DNA of 64,000 bases from Struthio camelus (taxonomy: Eukaryota; Chordata; Aves; Struthioniformes; Struthionidae): positions 3,160,001 through 3,224,000 of the forward strand of contig NC_090967.1 in the NCBI RefSeq assembly GCF_040807025.1, in the 5' to 3' direction. Of this stretch, positions 11,701 through 24,401 are shown piece after piece (positions within the stretch are counted from its first letter, which is position 1; each line of letters opens with the position of its first letter). The notes below the pieces were generated by a model. That model had not been told where the DNA came from. It did no database searches and worked only from the letters and a program-made list of their open reading frames with translations. Made by a program: the position numbers and the translations under genes.

Positions 11701-13484
11701 AGACGAACTTTAAGCCAGTCAGTTAACTGCCCTCTACAGACAGGGTCAGTTAGCAAGTCTGGTTCTGGATGTGAAGTCTGGACTTTCTTAGTTACATGGT
11801 TTATGTCTGTGCTAGACCCGACCTGACTTCTCATGCTCTGTGCTCTTGGTTGGATGTTTTTTGCCATACTTGACTGTTTTGGCTGCGTTTTGCTTAGATA
11901 CAAAAAAACATGTTTTCTCTTGAAGTGAAATCAAAGGCACCCAGCTGTTTGTGAGCCAGCCCCAGGGGAAGGTTCTGCCCAGGCTCCTGTGTGCAGAGTT
12001 CAGCCCAGCTCTGAAAGGTTGAGAACTTCCTCCTTCCAGTGTAACAAAGTGCTTGCAGGCAGCCCTAAATCATCGCCTGGAGCTACGACATGGAGAGCCA
12101 AGTCCAGCTGGAGCAGCTGTGAGCGTGGCTCCAGCTTTTATTGACCGGTTTGGCATTTGGAAAGCAAAGGCTTTTGTCAGAGCGAGTCAAAGCCCCATCC
12201 AGCTCAGAAATTGGCAGGGTGCTGCAGTCCAGGGTAGAGCAGGGATCAGGTGGCTGTATAGGAAAATGGCAAACTGATTTTTTCCCCCCCTCCTCCCTTC
12301 TGCATACTCTGCAGGCACCTGATACCATCTGTGATAACTGAGCTGCATTCATTCAACCCAAGGGGCTCTGGCAGCGTGAGTGTTGCAGCCAACGTGAAGC
12401 CCCTCTGTTCTTGCATTCCTAATTTGAAAGGCCTTAGAGGGGCTCATGTTCCTGAGCATGGTTAGCCAGCCTCTCTGAGCACTGGCCCATGAGACTGGCT
12501 GCAGCTGGGCACCCGAAAGTACTGTACAGCTCTGGGAAGTCTTGGCCCATTTCCCTAATGAGTGTTGATGGGTTCAGGCCCATTATTTGACTGTGTACTG
12601 AACGGGGAAAGCTGGAGGAGTTCAGTCCTGTCTGCAGGGAATGGGAAGAGGTGACTGGAACTAGTAATGTGAGTAACACTCCAAAAAGCAAAGGTTTGGG
12701 TTTTGGCTAGAAGCGTTTACTAGAAAAGGGTGAATGTGTGTTGGCTGTGGTCTCCAGGACAAAGATCAGAGAAGTGAGAGCCCAGAAAATGAGGGGAAAG
12801 GGACAGTTTGTACATGCTATTATCAGCATCTGGAACATTATTAGCAAGATAAGAATGGTTTCTCGTGGGGGTGTATCTTGCATGTGCCTTCATGGTAGGT
12901 AATCCCTCTGTTTTTATAAGTTAAGCTCTTTGTATAGGACCCAGAGAAGTAGGTCTTGAGCAAGTACAGCTGTAGGGTGGAACCAGTGAGGCTGTACTAT
13001 GCCCACCTGCTTGGGAGAAGATAACCTTTTAAATGAACTCATTGAGAAGTTTGTAAATGTGCCTATTCCTCTCCAAGTCAGTAACGCTTCTGTAGCCACC
13101 TTTGTGGTGCTCCTGTTTCAGCCATCGCCTTCTGATCTGGTGTAAAATGCACACACATGATGAATGAGGGAAGATGGGAAACTGAACCTTTGCAAATACA
13201 CCTTTCTGATGTGGAGGTTGGTGGTGAAGCAGGCTGAGTCCTTAATCCACAAAGCTGTCGTGGTACTTAATGAAGGGTTGTGAATCTGATTCTTTAGATG
13301 AGAAGTTGAAGGATGGAGGAGTGAAAAGACCCTGAATTATCTGTGGTATTAGCAGGAGTGGGATATAGGTGTCTGGCTCCTCTGTTTTGTTAACCTTCCC
13401 TGAAAGCCAGGAGGTTGGGGTGTTTGTCTAGGTGTTGGGAAGTTGCTCAAGTTAATCTCCAGTTAGTTGAGAAACACCCTTCTC

Positions 13485-13610
13485 CACGCCTCTTTCTTCT
13501 GTGAGACCATGGGCATGTTGCACAGTTGCTTACCGCTTCAGTTCCCATCTGTAAAATAAGCAGGTCACCTCTGTACCTTAAAGAGACGTTGCGAGGAAAA
13601 AAGTGTAATG
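13485..13610 (+). mobile_element. Ancient tRNA-derived SINE remnant, MIR-like
   Basis: The stretch contains GTTCCCATCTGTAAAATAAG followed after a gap by CTTAAAGAGACGTTGCGAGG. In order and spacing it resembles the middle-to-3' part of a MIR/CORE-SINE (the 'cagtttccc-atctgtaaaat' block, then 'gttgtgaggattaaat'). It is heavily diverged and the ends are approximate. Confidence 0.4.
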
Positions 13611-14754
13611 GATTGAACTGCTCAGTCTTGTAATGGAGGGGGAGGGAAGATGAATACTTCATGGATCACTCGTTGCTTCTCTGAAGATGCTGCTGACACT
13701 TGCATGTAAGCTGATGGATATTGTCACGCCACTGAGCATCTCTCTGCCCCTGTTCCTTTATAACAGAGATTAATTGCAAGGTGCCTCCTTGCTACTCTTT
13801 TCTCCCCGTATTCTGGGCAAGCGGTCTGTTTGTAGTCCCTGGTTGCCTTAGGAAGGATTGGAAGGCTGTCCCTGCTGAATGACTCTTCCCCATTAGAGTG
13901 GAGAGCTGGGAGCAGAGCACGTAAGCCAGGGTGGCAGTGAGCCTGTTCCCATGTGGCATCTCAGGACAAGGAGTTTCTCAGCTCTTGGTGGAGAGAGATC
14001 CCTGTGAAACCCCCAGTGGAAGCTGTCCCCTCCACTCCCCTTCTTTCCCTCCCAATTCTTAAGGTTTAGCAGTAATTTGAAGGAGATATGTGGAGCTTTG
14101 AGCAGCCTGAGGGAGAAAGTAAGGGGGAGAAATGGTGTTTGCTGGAATATGGGACAGCTTGGTTTGGCGGAGCTGCAGCTCTGCAACCTAGAAATGGAAA
14201 CAGTCTGGTCACCCGTGGAAGTGGCACCTATTCCTCCTCCTCCTACCCTGCCTCTGGGGACTCTCCAGGGAGAAGGACCCGCTCTGGAGCGAAGTGGCTG
14301 AGCTGGGACAGAGCGGAGCTGGTTCAGTCGCTGGCTTTGTCCCCACTTCCATGTGGCCTTAGGGAAGTTGGGAAAGTTGCTATCAGCTGTATGTTGTTGA
14401 TTGAAGAGATTACTCATCATACTCATCACAGGCACCCCTTTCTCCCCTGCCTTGTCTTGCAAAAGGCTACCCGAGATCTGCCAGTGCAGCTGCTACCTAA
14501 CCTGGTTCTGTCAAAAGGATATGGGTTAAGAAAAAAAATCTTACTATTAAAAGTGCTTATGCCAACCCAGATCCTGCTGGCAGAAAAGAGTTTGGTAGTG
14601 ATACACATGACATAAGGCCAAGCAGATCTCTGCAGAATGACAGTCTCCAGATGGGATGAGGAGCTGGGGATCCCTGCTGTCACACATATCTAACTGTTCT
14701 CATGCAGGAGCTTTTGGCAGTCAGTATGGAGAGGCCTGGATATATGCTGAGTCT

Positions 14755-14805
14755 GAGCCCTCGTGTATCGGTTTCCCCAGTGTAAAATGTGGCTGAGATG
14801 TGTCT
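14755..14805 (+). mobile_element. Short MIR-like SINE scrap
   Basis: The segment CGGTTTCCCCAGTGTAAAAT is close to the diagnostic block of MIR-type SINEs. Too little is preserved to be certain; a chance match is possible. Confidence 0.28.
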
Positions 14806-15302
14806 AGCTAGTTAGTAACCCCTTCCTGAAACACTTTTTACCTGAAGGCCCTAGAGTGCTCAACTTGGCCCCTTGGGATGTGAAAAACTTATCTCAGACC
14901 TTGGAGGTGAAACGGAGGCTGTGGCTTAGCTCCTGGGGTACCATGTGGCTTTTGTCACTGCTACTTCCTCCCCTGCCTTGGCCCTACGGAGGGGTTGGGA
15001 AGCCCTTTTATTTGAGGTGCTAGGCAAACCTATAACGCAGCAGTTGCCTTGGAGAAAACTTGATGAATGTGACTGGAAAAGAGGCTGGTTTTTCAGAGCA
15101 GTCCAAGGGGACTTTGCAGTCTCTTGATAGAAGCTGGTTCCTTTGCAGCACTGATGTTCTCAGCCCCCTCCCTCACGGAGGAGAGAGGCCTCCCCAAACC
15201 ATCTGGCCCATAGCCAGCAAGTCGTCTTCTCTGCTTAGGAGACTGCTGAGTTTTCAGATCTGCTGTGAGTGTTCCCTGCCCTTCCCTGGCTCTCCATTGT
15301 TG

Positions 15303-15325
15303 TTTTTTTTTTTTTTTTTTTTTTT
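15303..15325. repeat. Poly-T run of 23
   Basis: An uninterrupted T tract in intron 1. It could be the poly(A) tail of a minus-strand retroposon, but no recognisable element body or target-site duplication was seen. Confidence 0.95.
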
Positions 15326-15854
15326 GAGCTGTGCTGTACAGCAGAGCTCTCCATGCCCTCCTCTCCACCCAATTCTCAGGGCTAGGACACTCTCCTTTTC
15401 CCCCAAAGCAGAGTGCTGGCACTGCCTGGTGAGAGCCCTGCAGTGGAAAAGAGATGGAACCAGAGGGAAATGTCTGCCAGCCTCCCTCTGGCTTCCCTTC
15501 CCTCGACAGAAAGTCGATGACTATTAAAGACATGGTGCCTGTGCCATGTGGTGCTGGCGAGTAGGAGGGAGGGCGTGCTGGATGAACTCTACCTATGGGC
15601 ATATGCTCCACCTGCCTCCAGGAAACGTGTATCAAAGAAGAGACAAATCTGAAACCAATCTTAGTGATGGCCACAGTCAAGCCTCTGAGCCACTCATGGA
15701 GCAGACAGGCTGTGTCACGCAAGCCAGAGTGCAACTCCTGCTCTGGAGAAGATCATCTGTGTTCAGGGCCCTCTTGTGTGGAGATGACCTAAAGGACACA
15801 GCAGCCTCTGGGGACACAGTCTCTTCTCTCTCTTCTGCTGCTAGCTTTCTTTGC

Positions 15855-15925
15855 CTTGATGTGCCTCAGTTTCCCCTTCTGTAAGGACACTTCCTTGGTA
15901 ATGCACTTCGAGCCACCTGCTGCAA
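15855..15925 (+). mobile_element. MIR-like SINE scrap
   Basis: GTGCCTCAGTTTCCCCTTCT followed by GTAAGG and, about 20 bases later, TAATGCACTTCGAG resembles the 3' half of amniote MIR-type SINEs. It is diverged and the limits are approximate. Confidence 0.38.
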
Positions 15926-18900
15926 AGAGCAGTAGAAGAGCCAAGGGGCATTTATCATTTGCATCAGCCGCCTGGAAACCCCCCTGGAGCTTGTAACTAG
16001 GAACATTAGGAAGATAAGATGCCTAATGCTGGTACTTGGATTCTTGCCCGGGTTGCTGGGAGGGAAGGAGGTATGTGCACAGCCCTTAGAGCCATATGGT
16101 CTGGATGCCAGCTTAGTGTAGTGGATGTAGTCTCTTCTGGGGTGTCCCACTTGGCACTGCAGATCTGGTAATTAGTACATGTTCAGGGATGGCAAGTATA
16201 AACTTTGAAACAGCTGCATTCAAATTTGGTACCATCCCATCTCTCTGGTGGTCTGGACTCTGGTCAGGCAGCGCTGGCTATACAGCAGGGATAACAAGAA
16301 AGAGGATTTTGCTCAAGCCTGGCTGCTTGGAAAGCTGGAGGATCAGAGAAACAAGAGTTTGCCATGGACTTGCTGTGCAACTTGGTTCAGGCAGTGAAGG
16401 TGTCCCACACTGCAAAGCAGTGCAACTGTGCTCCCTCCAGAAGTGGTGGGTCCCAGGAGAAGAACGAGCGTCGCTGGCACTGAGAGCAGGTTTATACCTT
16501 TGCGAAGAAATCCTCAGTCTGCTACTAGGGGGCTAACGATAGTCTTTGGGGCTCTTTGTCCTGTTGTGGAGAAGCCTCTCCCCTGCCTGCTGGGAAAGCA
16601 CAATTTCAGTGGTATGCAGGGCTGCAAAATACTGGCTGGTCCCCATGCTTTGCGCATGAGGAGGTAGTGGAAATGTTGAGTGGAGGGAATGCTTTTGCTC
16701 CCTCTGTGGCCACTTACAGGCTGCTGGTGTGGAAGTGCTGAACAGCTAGTGCCCTGTTAAACTTCAGTCTCCTGGTCCCAGGAAGCTGGGAGCAGGTGGG
16801 GATACTCTGAGACAGTTGTTTTATGGAGTGGAGCCTGCTCCATCTATTTTCAAGCCATTTGTCTTGTGGTGAAACCTGTGGTGAATGTCAGAGGGCGACA
16901 GTCTGTTTCTAGTCTCCTGTGCATCTGGGCTCCTGAGGTTATTTGGGGGCCTCTCTGAATGCTGTGGGGAGGAAAAAGTGCTGAGTATGTCCCTTTGGCT
17001 CTGGCATCCCAGTCCTTGGGGAGGGGAGTGCCTGGTTGCCCCACGCAAGTGGCTGGTGTTCAATCAAGTTCCCCCTGCAGAGGAGGAAATCTCTTCCAGG
17101 TGGATGAAAGGTTTGGAGCCTGTCACCACCCAGCATGGGCTTGGGGGAGGAAAGGAAGAGGGAAGAGAGCTGCGCGCATCCAGGAATTTGCTTTCGTTAT
17201 AGGAAAGGGGTTGGGAAATGTCTCATCCTTTGGAGAACAGATATTGAGTCCCCCATCCTAGCTACAGCTGATTCCTCCCAATGCCGGAAGGAAGCACATG
17301 TGGGATTCAAGGCTGTGGGATCTCTGAGGACATCCTCAAAAGGGTAGCATTTGTTTTTTTACTCTTGAACAACTCCTGCCACTTGACAGTACTCCCTATG
17401 TGAGGCAGTGCTTGAACGACTGTGTCTTCCCTTGTCCTCTTCTCCTGTCTGCGCTGCCAGGCCCGTGGGACACAGCTGTGGTCTGTGCTCCGTAAGCTGA
17501 GCTGTTAGGAGCTCTCCTACGGCAAGTGGTGGGAGATCTCATCCCACCATGCGGTTGGACCCTCTGACTCATGTGAGCCAAAACACCTCTGCCTGGGCTT
17601 TCTTTGGAGCCTCATCCTGCTGTGATGAGGCATGGATCATCCTGTGGGCAGCATCCCCCTCAAATGCTGACTCTGACACCGACGCTGTGACTCTGGGTTG
17701 AAGAGGGAGGCGGATGAGAGGTAGGGTCTGGCAGTGGGAGAGCAGTTGATCTGCAGTTTGGCAGCGTGGGAAAGCGGCGCTGCGTTTTGCCAGGGAGTCC
17801 GGACGCTCTGACTGCAGAGGGGGTGTGGGAGGTGGTGGTCGCAGTCAGCTCGTCCTACAGAGGGATGGTGCCATACTGTTACCAATCCACAACCTGAGGT
17901 GACAGGACTACGAGGCTATCCCCTTCCTTGGGTGACTAGCTGAGAGTTGGTCTTGACCTCCCCAGCCCACACAAATTGAAGAAGGAGCTGTGTCACCAGC
18001 ACCTGGATAACGGTTGTGTTGTCTACTGGCTGCACTGGATGAGTGTGGGTTGGCAACTGGCTGCTGGTTGTCTTGTCACAGGTTTGGGTTTTCCTACAAT
18101 TATCTCTGTGGTTTGTTCACCGGAGTGAAGATGGCACCGCAGCCCCTCTTCAGTTAGGTGGGATTTTCACATTGTGGTGAGAATTTTTGCTGTCATGTCT
18201 TGGCTCATTTTCTGAATTCAGGGGCCCAAGACTGTGTAAACAGGAGCACCTCTTAACTGTAGTTGGTTCTCGGTGGACTATAGCGGAGGCTGTGGACCCT
18301 GCTTTGTCTCCAGCAGAGTGGAGAGAGAGAAATGATGGCACTGAGCCCTGCTGCACCCCGGGCATGAGGGCAGGGTGGCTTTGCCAATGGAGAGAATAGG
18401 CCTTATCAATGGATTGGCCCTGTGGTGACAGTTGGTCTCTCCTCGGGCTGGGGGAGAGCAGGACGCAAGCCCGTCTCCTTGCTGTGATGGGGAGAGCTGG
18501 GACTCTGAGATCTCCTGAAATTTTGCTACTTCATCCGTCTGACTTCACACTAACATTTAAATACATGTGTGCACACACGCACACGCCTGAGTCTGGGAGA
18601 AGTGTGGGGGGGAACCCCAAAATATAACAGCAAACAGTGCAAAACAGCCTCGATGCCAGGCTGTGAATCGAGCCCATCACAGCAGGGCAGGAAGTGGACA
18701 GTCGCTTGTCAAATCATCTGCTCTCCTGTGCTGGCGGGGTGCGTTTAGCACCGCTGACCACGTGCCTTTCCGCGCATGGACTGCTGTGGCGGCTGGCTCC
18801 CGACAGCAGCGAGCAGGTGGGCTGGGGCGAAGGACCGGCTCTAGGGTAGGCATGCTGTGGCCTTGAAGCCATGGGGACATGTTTCTTGCTTGGGGTGCAT

Positions 18901-21900
18901 CTCTGCTTTGCCAGGCACTTGGCACCTTTTGCTGCTGTTTCCTCCCCTGCTGCTGCCCAGTTTTGAACCTGCTGTTCCTCCGTGTTTGCTGACAAAGTCC
19001 TCCTGCGGCAGCTTGTCGCCAAGCCTTTTCTTTTTGCCGGGCAGGTTCTGCAGCCTCGGTGGCCTGCTGGCGTGAGGCCTGGCAGGACGCCTCTCCTCCG
19101 CTGCCGTGGCTATTGCTGCAAAGCAAAGGTGCAGCACGTCTCTGTGGCTGCAGCGGAGGAAGGGAGAAAGCCTTCTCCGCTCTGTGTGCCTGCAAAACCA
19201 AAGGCAACTTTTCTTGCACATCCATTCCTGTGCACTCTGCTCTCAGGTCCCTTATCAAGAGAATGGCAAGCAGAACTTTATATTGCCTTTGTAAAAAGTG
19301 CTAGCTTTTGAGGACATAGGAGTATTCAGGGACAGGGCTGGGGAAGTAGCATGCTGATAGAGATGGTCTTAACCTTGTTTCTGGCAGCCGAGGCACAGGA
19401 TGAGGTGTTCTAGCCTCAGATGTGAGATGTGAAGTGAAAGTGGTGGTTCCAAGCTACTGGGTGAAAATTATCTATTTGTCTAGGAGCCTTTTTTTTTCCC
19501 CCCCCGGCTGGTGACCGCTATGCAGGCTGATGCGGAGAGAGGTAAGCTCTAAGGGGTTGTGCAGAAAGGTGTTGGAAGGGGAACTTGCCCTACCCAGAAA
19601 CTTGACAACTGAATGAAATGTTTTCCTGCATTGTTCCCTGACTGTGGCCCGGCACAGATGCCATCATAAACGGGACGATGATCTGGGTTGCAGTAGCAGT
19701 GAATTTATGTGCTTGCCGTTGCAACACCCTCATCTTGGCCAAACCTAAGATGCCTTTCACAGAAAGGCTTTGCAGGTGCCCTGAGTCAAGGCACCTGCGT
19801 TACCTGAAGTTAAACTTGCCCTTGAAACTCCCATGCTGCCAGGAGAAGACTGGAGAGAGCACGGTGATGCCTGTTAGAGACATGCTTATACAGCTCCCGT
19901 TCTGCAGGCACTGTCTGGCTTACCCGAGTGAGGCGCCCTTCAGCCTGCACCCCTGTGGTGGCAGGCGCCTGGCAGTTAGATGCTTGCAGCATGTCTCGGT
20001 CTGTCTTTCTGTTTGGCTTCGCTTTCTGTATCCCATACCCCAGGCAGTAGAAAGGGCAGCTGCAGTTGTCAAGGCAATTTTGTCGTGCAGCTGAAGCAAT
20101 GGTTAAAAAGCATCTGTGTCCAGTGGTGGAGGCTGAAATGTAGGCAAACAAAACCTACCCTTGGTTACAAATAGGGCTTTCCCACGTCCACCTCAAAGAT
20201 GTTTTGGACCATGGTTTTATAGTTATCTTTCAGAGGTCTGTGCCCAGTAGCTGTTTGAGCAACAGCTCCGCTTGGTCTTCTTCATTGCCCAAGGTACAAA
20301 TATGACTCAATGATTTGGGACACGGGCAATCCTTTGGATACCTAGTTGCAGAGAGAGCCTATTCTGCAAGGATTTACCTAACCCTCAGGTTTTGCAGTAG
20401 GTGAACACTATGTTCAGTCAGTTACAGTCAGACTTGGTTGAGTTCTTCTGCTCTGAAGCTTCTTCAGGTCCATGTTGACTGTTGAACTTAGTCCTGGTGT
20501 TTTTATATGCTGGGCAGGAATGGAGTTAATAGCACCGTCAAGTCATAACTGTAGAAACAAAACCTTTGCAGGCTTTCTCTCAAGATGCGTGTTTTTGTGA
20601 CAGTGAAATCAGCGCAAGAATTGGGCAGGACAGGACTGGTTGGAGAAGAAGCAGGTTCTGCTCTTACGTCAATCTTGGTAAATTGTGTGGAGGGAAGAGC
20701 GGGAGAATTGTCAGGCACATGATTGGTAAACAAGCTTTTGCTGGCCGGCTTCCGTGGACTTTTGGAAGGCAGCCGATTCCTTCGCAGCTCTTCTTTCTAG
20801 CAGCAGCATGGATTTAATTAGTATCTGGTGTCTAACTGGAGCTTGCTGCATTGTGGATGTATTGTCTGGTTTAAATAGAAAACCCGCTGGCAGGGCTGCA
20901 AAATCCAGAGTGTACGAGGAACTTGACGGCTGAGACCACTTGTTCAAGTAAGTGACTCAGTGTATGAAGTGCCTTATTGAATCCAGCTCTTGTGGTGCCG
21001 AGTGGGGGCTTAAAAGACATCATCAGCATCTTGGCCAGGATGACTGCATGTGTCCCGTGGAAACCACTGGAACATATGGGCTGTGGGAACAGATGAAGAC
21101 TCGGGAGTCAGACTCTAGCTGACTACTGTCCTTTTAAGGTCTCCCAGTCAGAGACACTGCTTTGTATGTAATGAACTTCCTTTCTTCCAGTACTAGTAAC
21201 TCTAGATTAGTAAAACCGAAACCACTTCAACATCCTAATTGGTTTTTTGTGCTGAACTGTTAAGATGTGATAGATTCTGCAGAACTACAGCCTTGTGTAA
21301 TTTACCTCGCACCAGGGCAGAAGATGAGCCTGGCTTCTTTTCTGTTGTTCAGAACAAGGTTTACTGCTCTAGTTACCCATCTGTCATCTCCAGAGTCCCT
21401 GTTACAGTAATAGCAAAGCAAGTTGCAGTTTCTAAGGTAGCTATCTGATAATCTAAAAGGAGGGTCAACAAAGTGACACTAGTCTGAACAGGAGGGCAGC
21501 AGACACATAGTACAGTTGAGTCCTTTGCTGATCTTACCATCTTCCAACTGCATACCAAAATCTCTACTGGCCCGGTATCCCTGGGGACAGTTGTTGCTGA
21601 TTTTGGAGAGGGGAATCTGGAATAGTGAACAGATAGAAGACGCCAGGAACATCCCAGACTCGCAGTGGCAGGGCTGGATGGGAAGGCGGGCAGCCCCGGC
21701 TTGGACCTGTGTTGGTCTCGGCACCTCTACCTACCCAACTGCTTCCTGCAGCCGAGGATTTTTGCATTCCCAACGTCCCGCGGTGGCTTGGCGTTGCTGC
21801 TGGTTTTGTGCAGTGTGGCTCCGGCACGGGGACCAGGCTTTAGTGGCTTGTGCGATGCATGTGGCTCAAGAAACAGGAGCTGGCTGTCCTGAGACTTAAT

Positions 21901-24199
21901 CAGGTGCAATCGTGTGTAAAAGAAGGGATAAATTGAGGCACGACAGTTCCCCTCGTGGAGTCTGTGATGCCAACCAAAAAGCTTTTTTCGTTCCAAGTCT
22001 TTGCAATTCAGCTTCGTTGTGTTTTCTGGTAGGTTTTATGAATTCTACAGTTGGAGGTTTAAGCTACCTGGTCGTTGCTGATGAGCCCAAACAGATGAAT
22101 AGACTCTTAGACGCTTTGTTTTCTAAAGTATTTGTCCAGCTTGTGCTGCGTTTGATCTTTTTTCAGTCTAGTTTTCAGATCTGGTCTTATTTTAGCATGT
22201 GTGCATTTACTAGCGTTATTTATTTATTTTTTTCCCCCCAGAGAAGTATTTTTAGCTTTTAGCTTGGTTCCTGTGCTGCTGCTGCTGCTGAAGTTTCCAT
22301 CATGGTATTTCCGGCTCTTTGGTAAAGCGCATTTAATATTTTCCATCCAGGTGTAACTGCTTTGAACAGGGATCCAAAGAAAAGAGTGAAATTCTGCATT
22401 TGGCTGGGAGCGAGTTGGATAGTAACTAGCAGCAACAGAAAGAGATACTTCATGAAGTTTTCCTTGTGGCTGCCTTTACTGAGAGATTTAGGAGTTGCCC
22501 TAGAAGAGCCATTGACTCTGCAAGCTTGTTTGTGTTTAAAAATATTAAGGATCTGGGTTGTTCTGAATTTTGACCATCTAAAGCTCATTGATTTCCATTT
22601 CTACCTATGCAAATAGAGAGCAGATATGAATCAAAACTGTCCCAGTTCTATTGGTTCAAGATGGACCTGTTTCCTCATTAGATATTTTTGGGTGCAAAAT
22701 AATTACTGCTGAACTGCTGCCAAAAAGTTGACTTTCAGTAAAGCTGAATATATGCACGCACATTCTTGCCTGCCTGCCCACCCGCTACTGGACAGGAAAT
22801 TTTCCTAGTCAGCACTGAGCCATAGTGTGAGGTGGTCAAGACTTCGGTATTAAGTCATCTGGTCTGCGCCCTTCGGTTTGGGCTGCTCCATTGTGCTCAT
22901 CTCGGAAAGGAGGCAGTTGTCTTTAAAATCATGACAGCGTAGGGAATTCACGCCTTCATGTAAGTTCCTGTTAACTCCTGAGCTCTGCCTTCTGCCCCCA
23001 TCTGGGCTCCATCTGAAATGGGAAATGCAATTATTTTGCCTTTTTTTTTTTCCCCCCCCCCTCTCTATTTTTGCTGTTGTGTTCATGTCATTATGTTTAG
23101 ACAGTGGATAACAGGTTTCACTTTTTCTTCTAGGCTGCTTGCCGGCTGTTGCAATGTTTGAGTTGCATCAGGGTCTTTGCAGAGGGGACACGGGGTTTGT
23201 TCCAAGTTTGTAGGTGTGTACAGCTCCTTGCACGAATTGGACCTTCTTCGTACTAATTGCATCATTAACGGTGCTGTTGCTGCTGGAATTTGAGGAAAAG
23301 TTGTGATTTTGTTTATAAAGAAGTTGAATATGTTAACCTGTAACCCCTATAAATCAATTTTGAAAATGTCAGTGAAATCATGCATGAGTCATTGGTTTTG
23401 CGTTGTGAGAACTTCATATGTCTGAGCATTTGTCAGACCTCTGAACTGTGAAGCCAGGGCTCCCTTCAAATAGAGAAGGTTTTCTGTTGCGATGTTTAAA
23501 TTTCTTTGCCCCCCTTATAGAGGGAAAGAGGTGGCATTAAAGCTTTTTCTAAAGAAGCCATTGAAAATTCATAGTAGTATGTTAAAAAGCCACGAAAATG
23601 TTTGGAAGGCTGGGAGAAAATAACTCTGAGCGAGAGATTTAGAGCTTGATCTGTTGTAGGTTAAGAAATGATCTGTGTACAGAGTGTAAGTGTTTTCAGA
23701 GGAAGTGAATAGCTGGTAACAAGAGAACTCTTAATTTAGCAGAGGGGGGGAAAAAAAAAAAAGCAATAACCCTGATGGCTGGATGAGGAAGCCACACACT
23801 GCAGAGCAGAAAGAAAATGCACCTTTTTCATGACACAGTTCAATGTGGGGGTGTGGGCAATGAATGCTGTGGGGGGTCTTGTTTGTTTGATTTTTTTGGG
23901 AGGGTAGCTTTTGGGGGAGGGGTTAATTCCAGCGTTTTAATGGTTTGGATGTTTTTGGGACGTGGCCAAGATTCACGGAGGGCTACTGGGGTGAAAGGTT
24001 GAGGGCTGCGCCGCCCGGGAGGTCAGGTTGGCCGCTGATCTGCGCTGGTGACAGCAGAGCTGCATGGCAAATTCTTTACTTTCTATAGCAGAGGCTTGAA
24101 GCGTTTCTCTTCAGTGGCTTTACGTTCATTAAAAGTCTTTTGTTTTGCTTTTTGTTTGCCCGGCAATAACTGCGTAGCTGGAGGTGACGGTTTGTGTCT

Positions 24200-24401
24200 G
24201 ACGACTTGCTCTGCTAGTGTTTTTAAATTACAGTGCTAGCAGTACTGTTAGCACCGTGTCTGACCCTTCTGGCTCCGTAGCCGGCTCCCTGCAAAGTGCC
24301 GTCGTGGGAGGGAGGGAGCAGTGCCGGGAGGGCGAGGGACTGGCCGCGGGAAGCAGCGACGGAGGCAGGAGCGGGAGTCCCCGCTCCCGGCTCATCAACC
24401 G
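24200..24401 (+). promoter_or_regulatory. CpG-rich patch, candidate alternative first exon in intron 1
   Basis: A local rise in GC and CpG ends in a good donor (CAACCG|GTGAGA, exon end 24401). It has no recognisable coding sequence. Vertebrate kinases with long first introns often have alternative 5' UTR exons of this kind. There is no direct evidence of transcription in the sequence, so this is a candidate only. Confidence 0.25.
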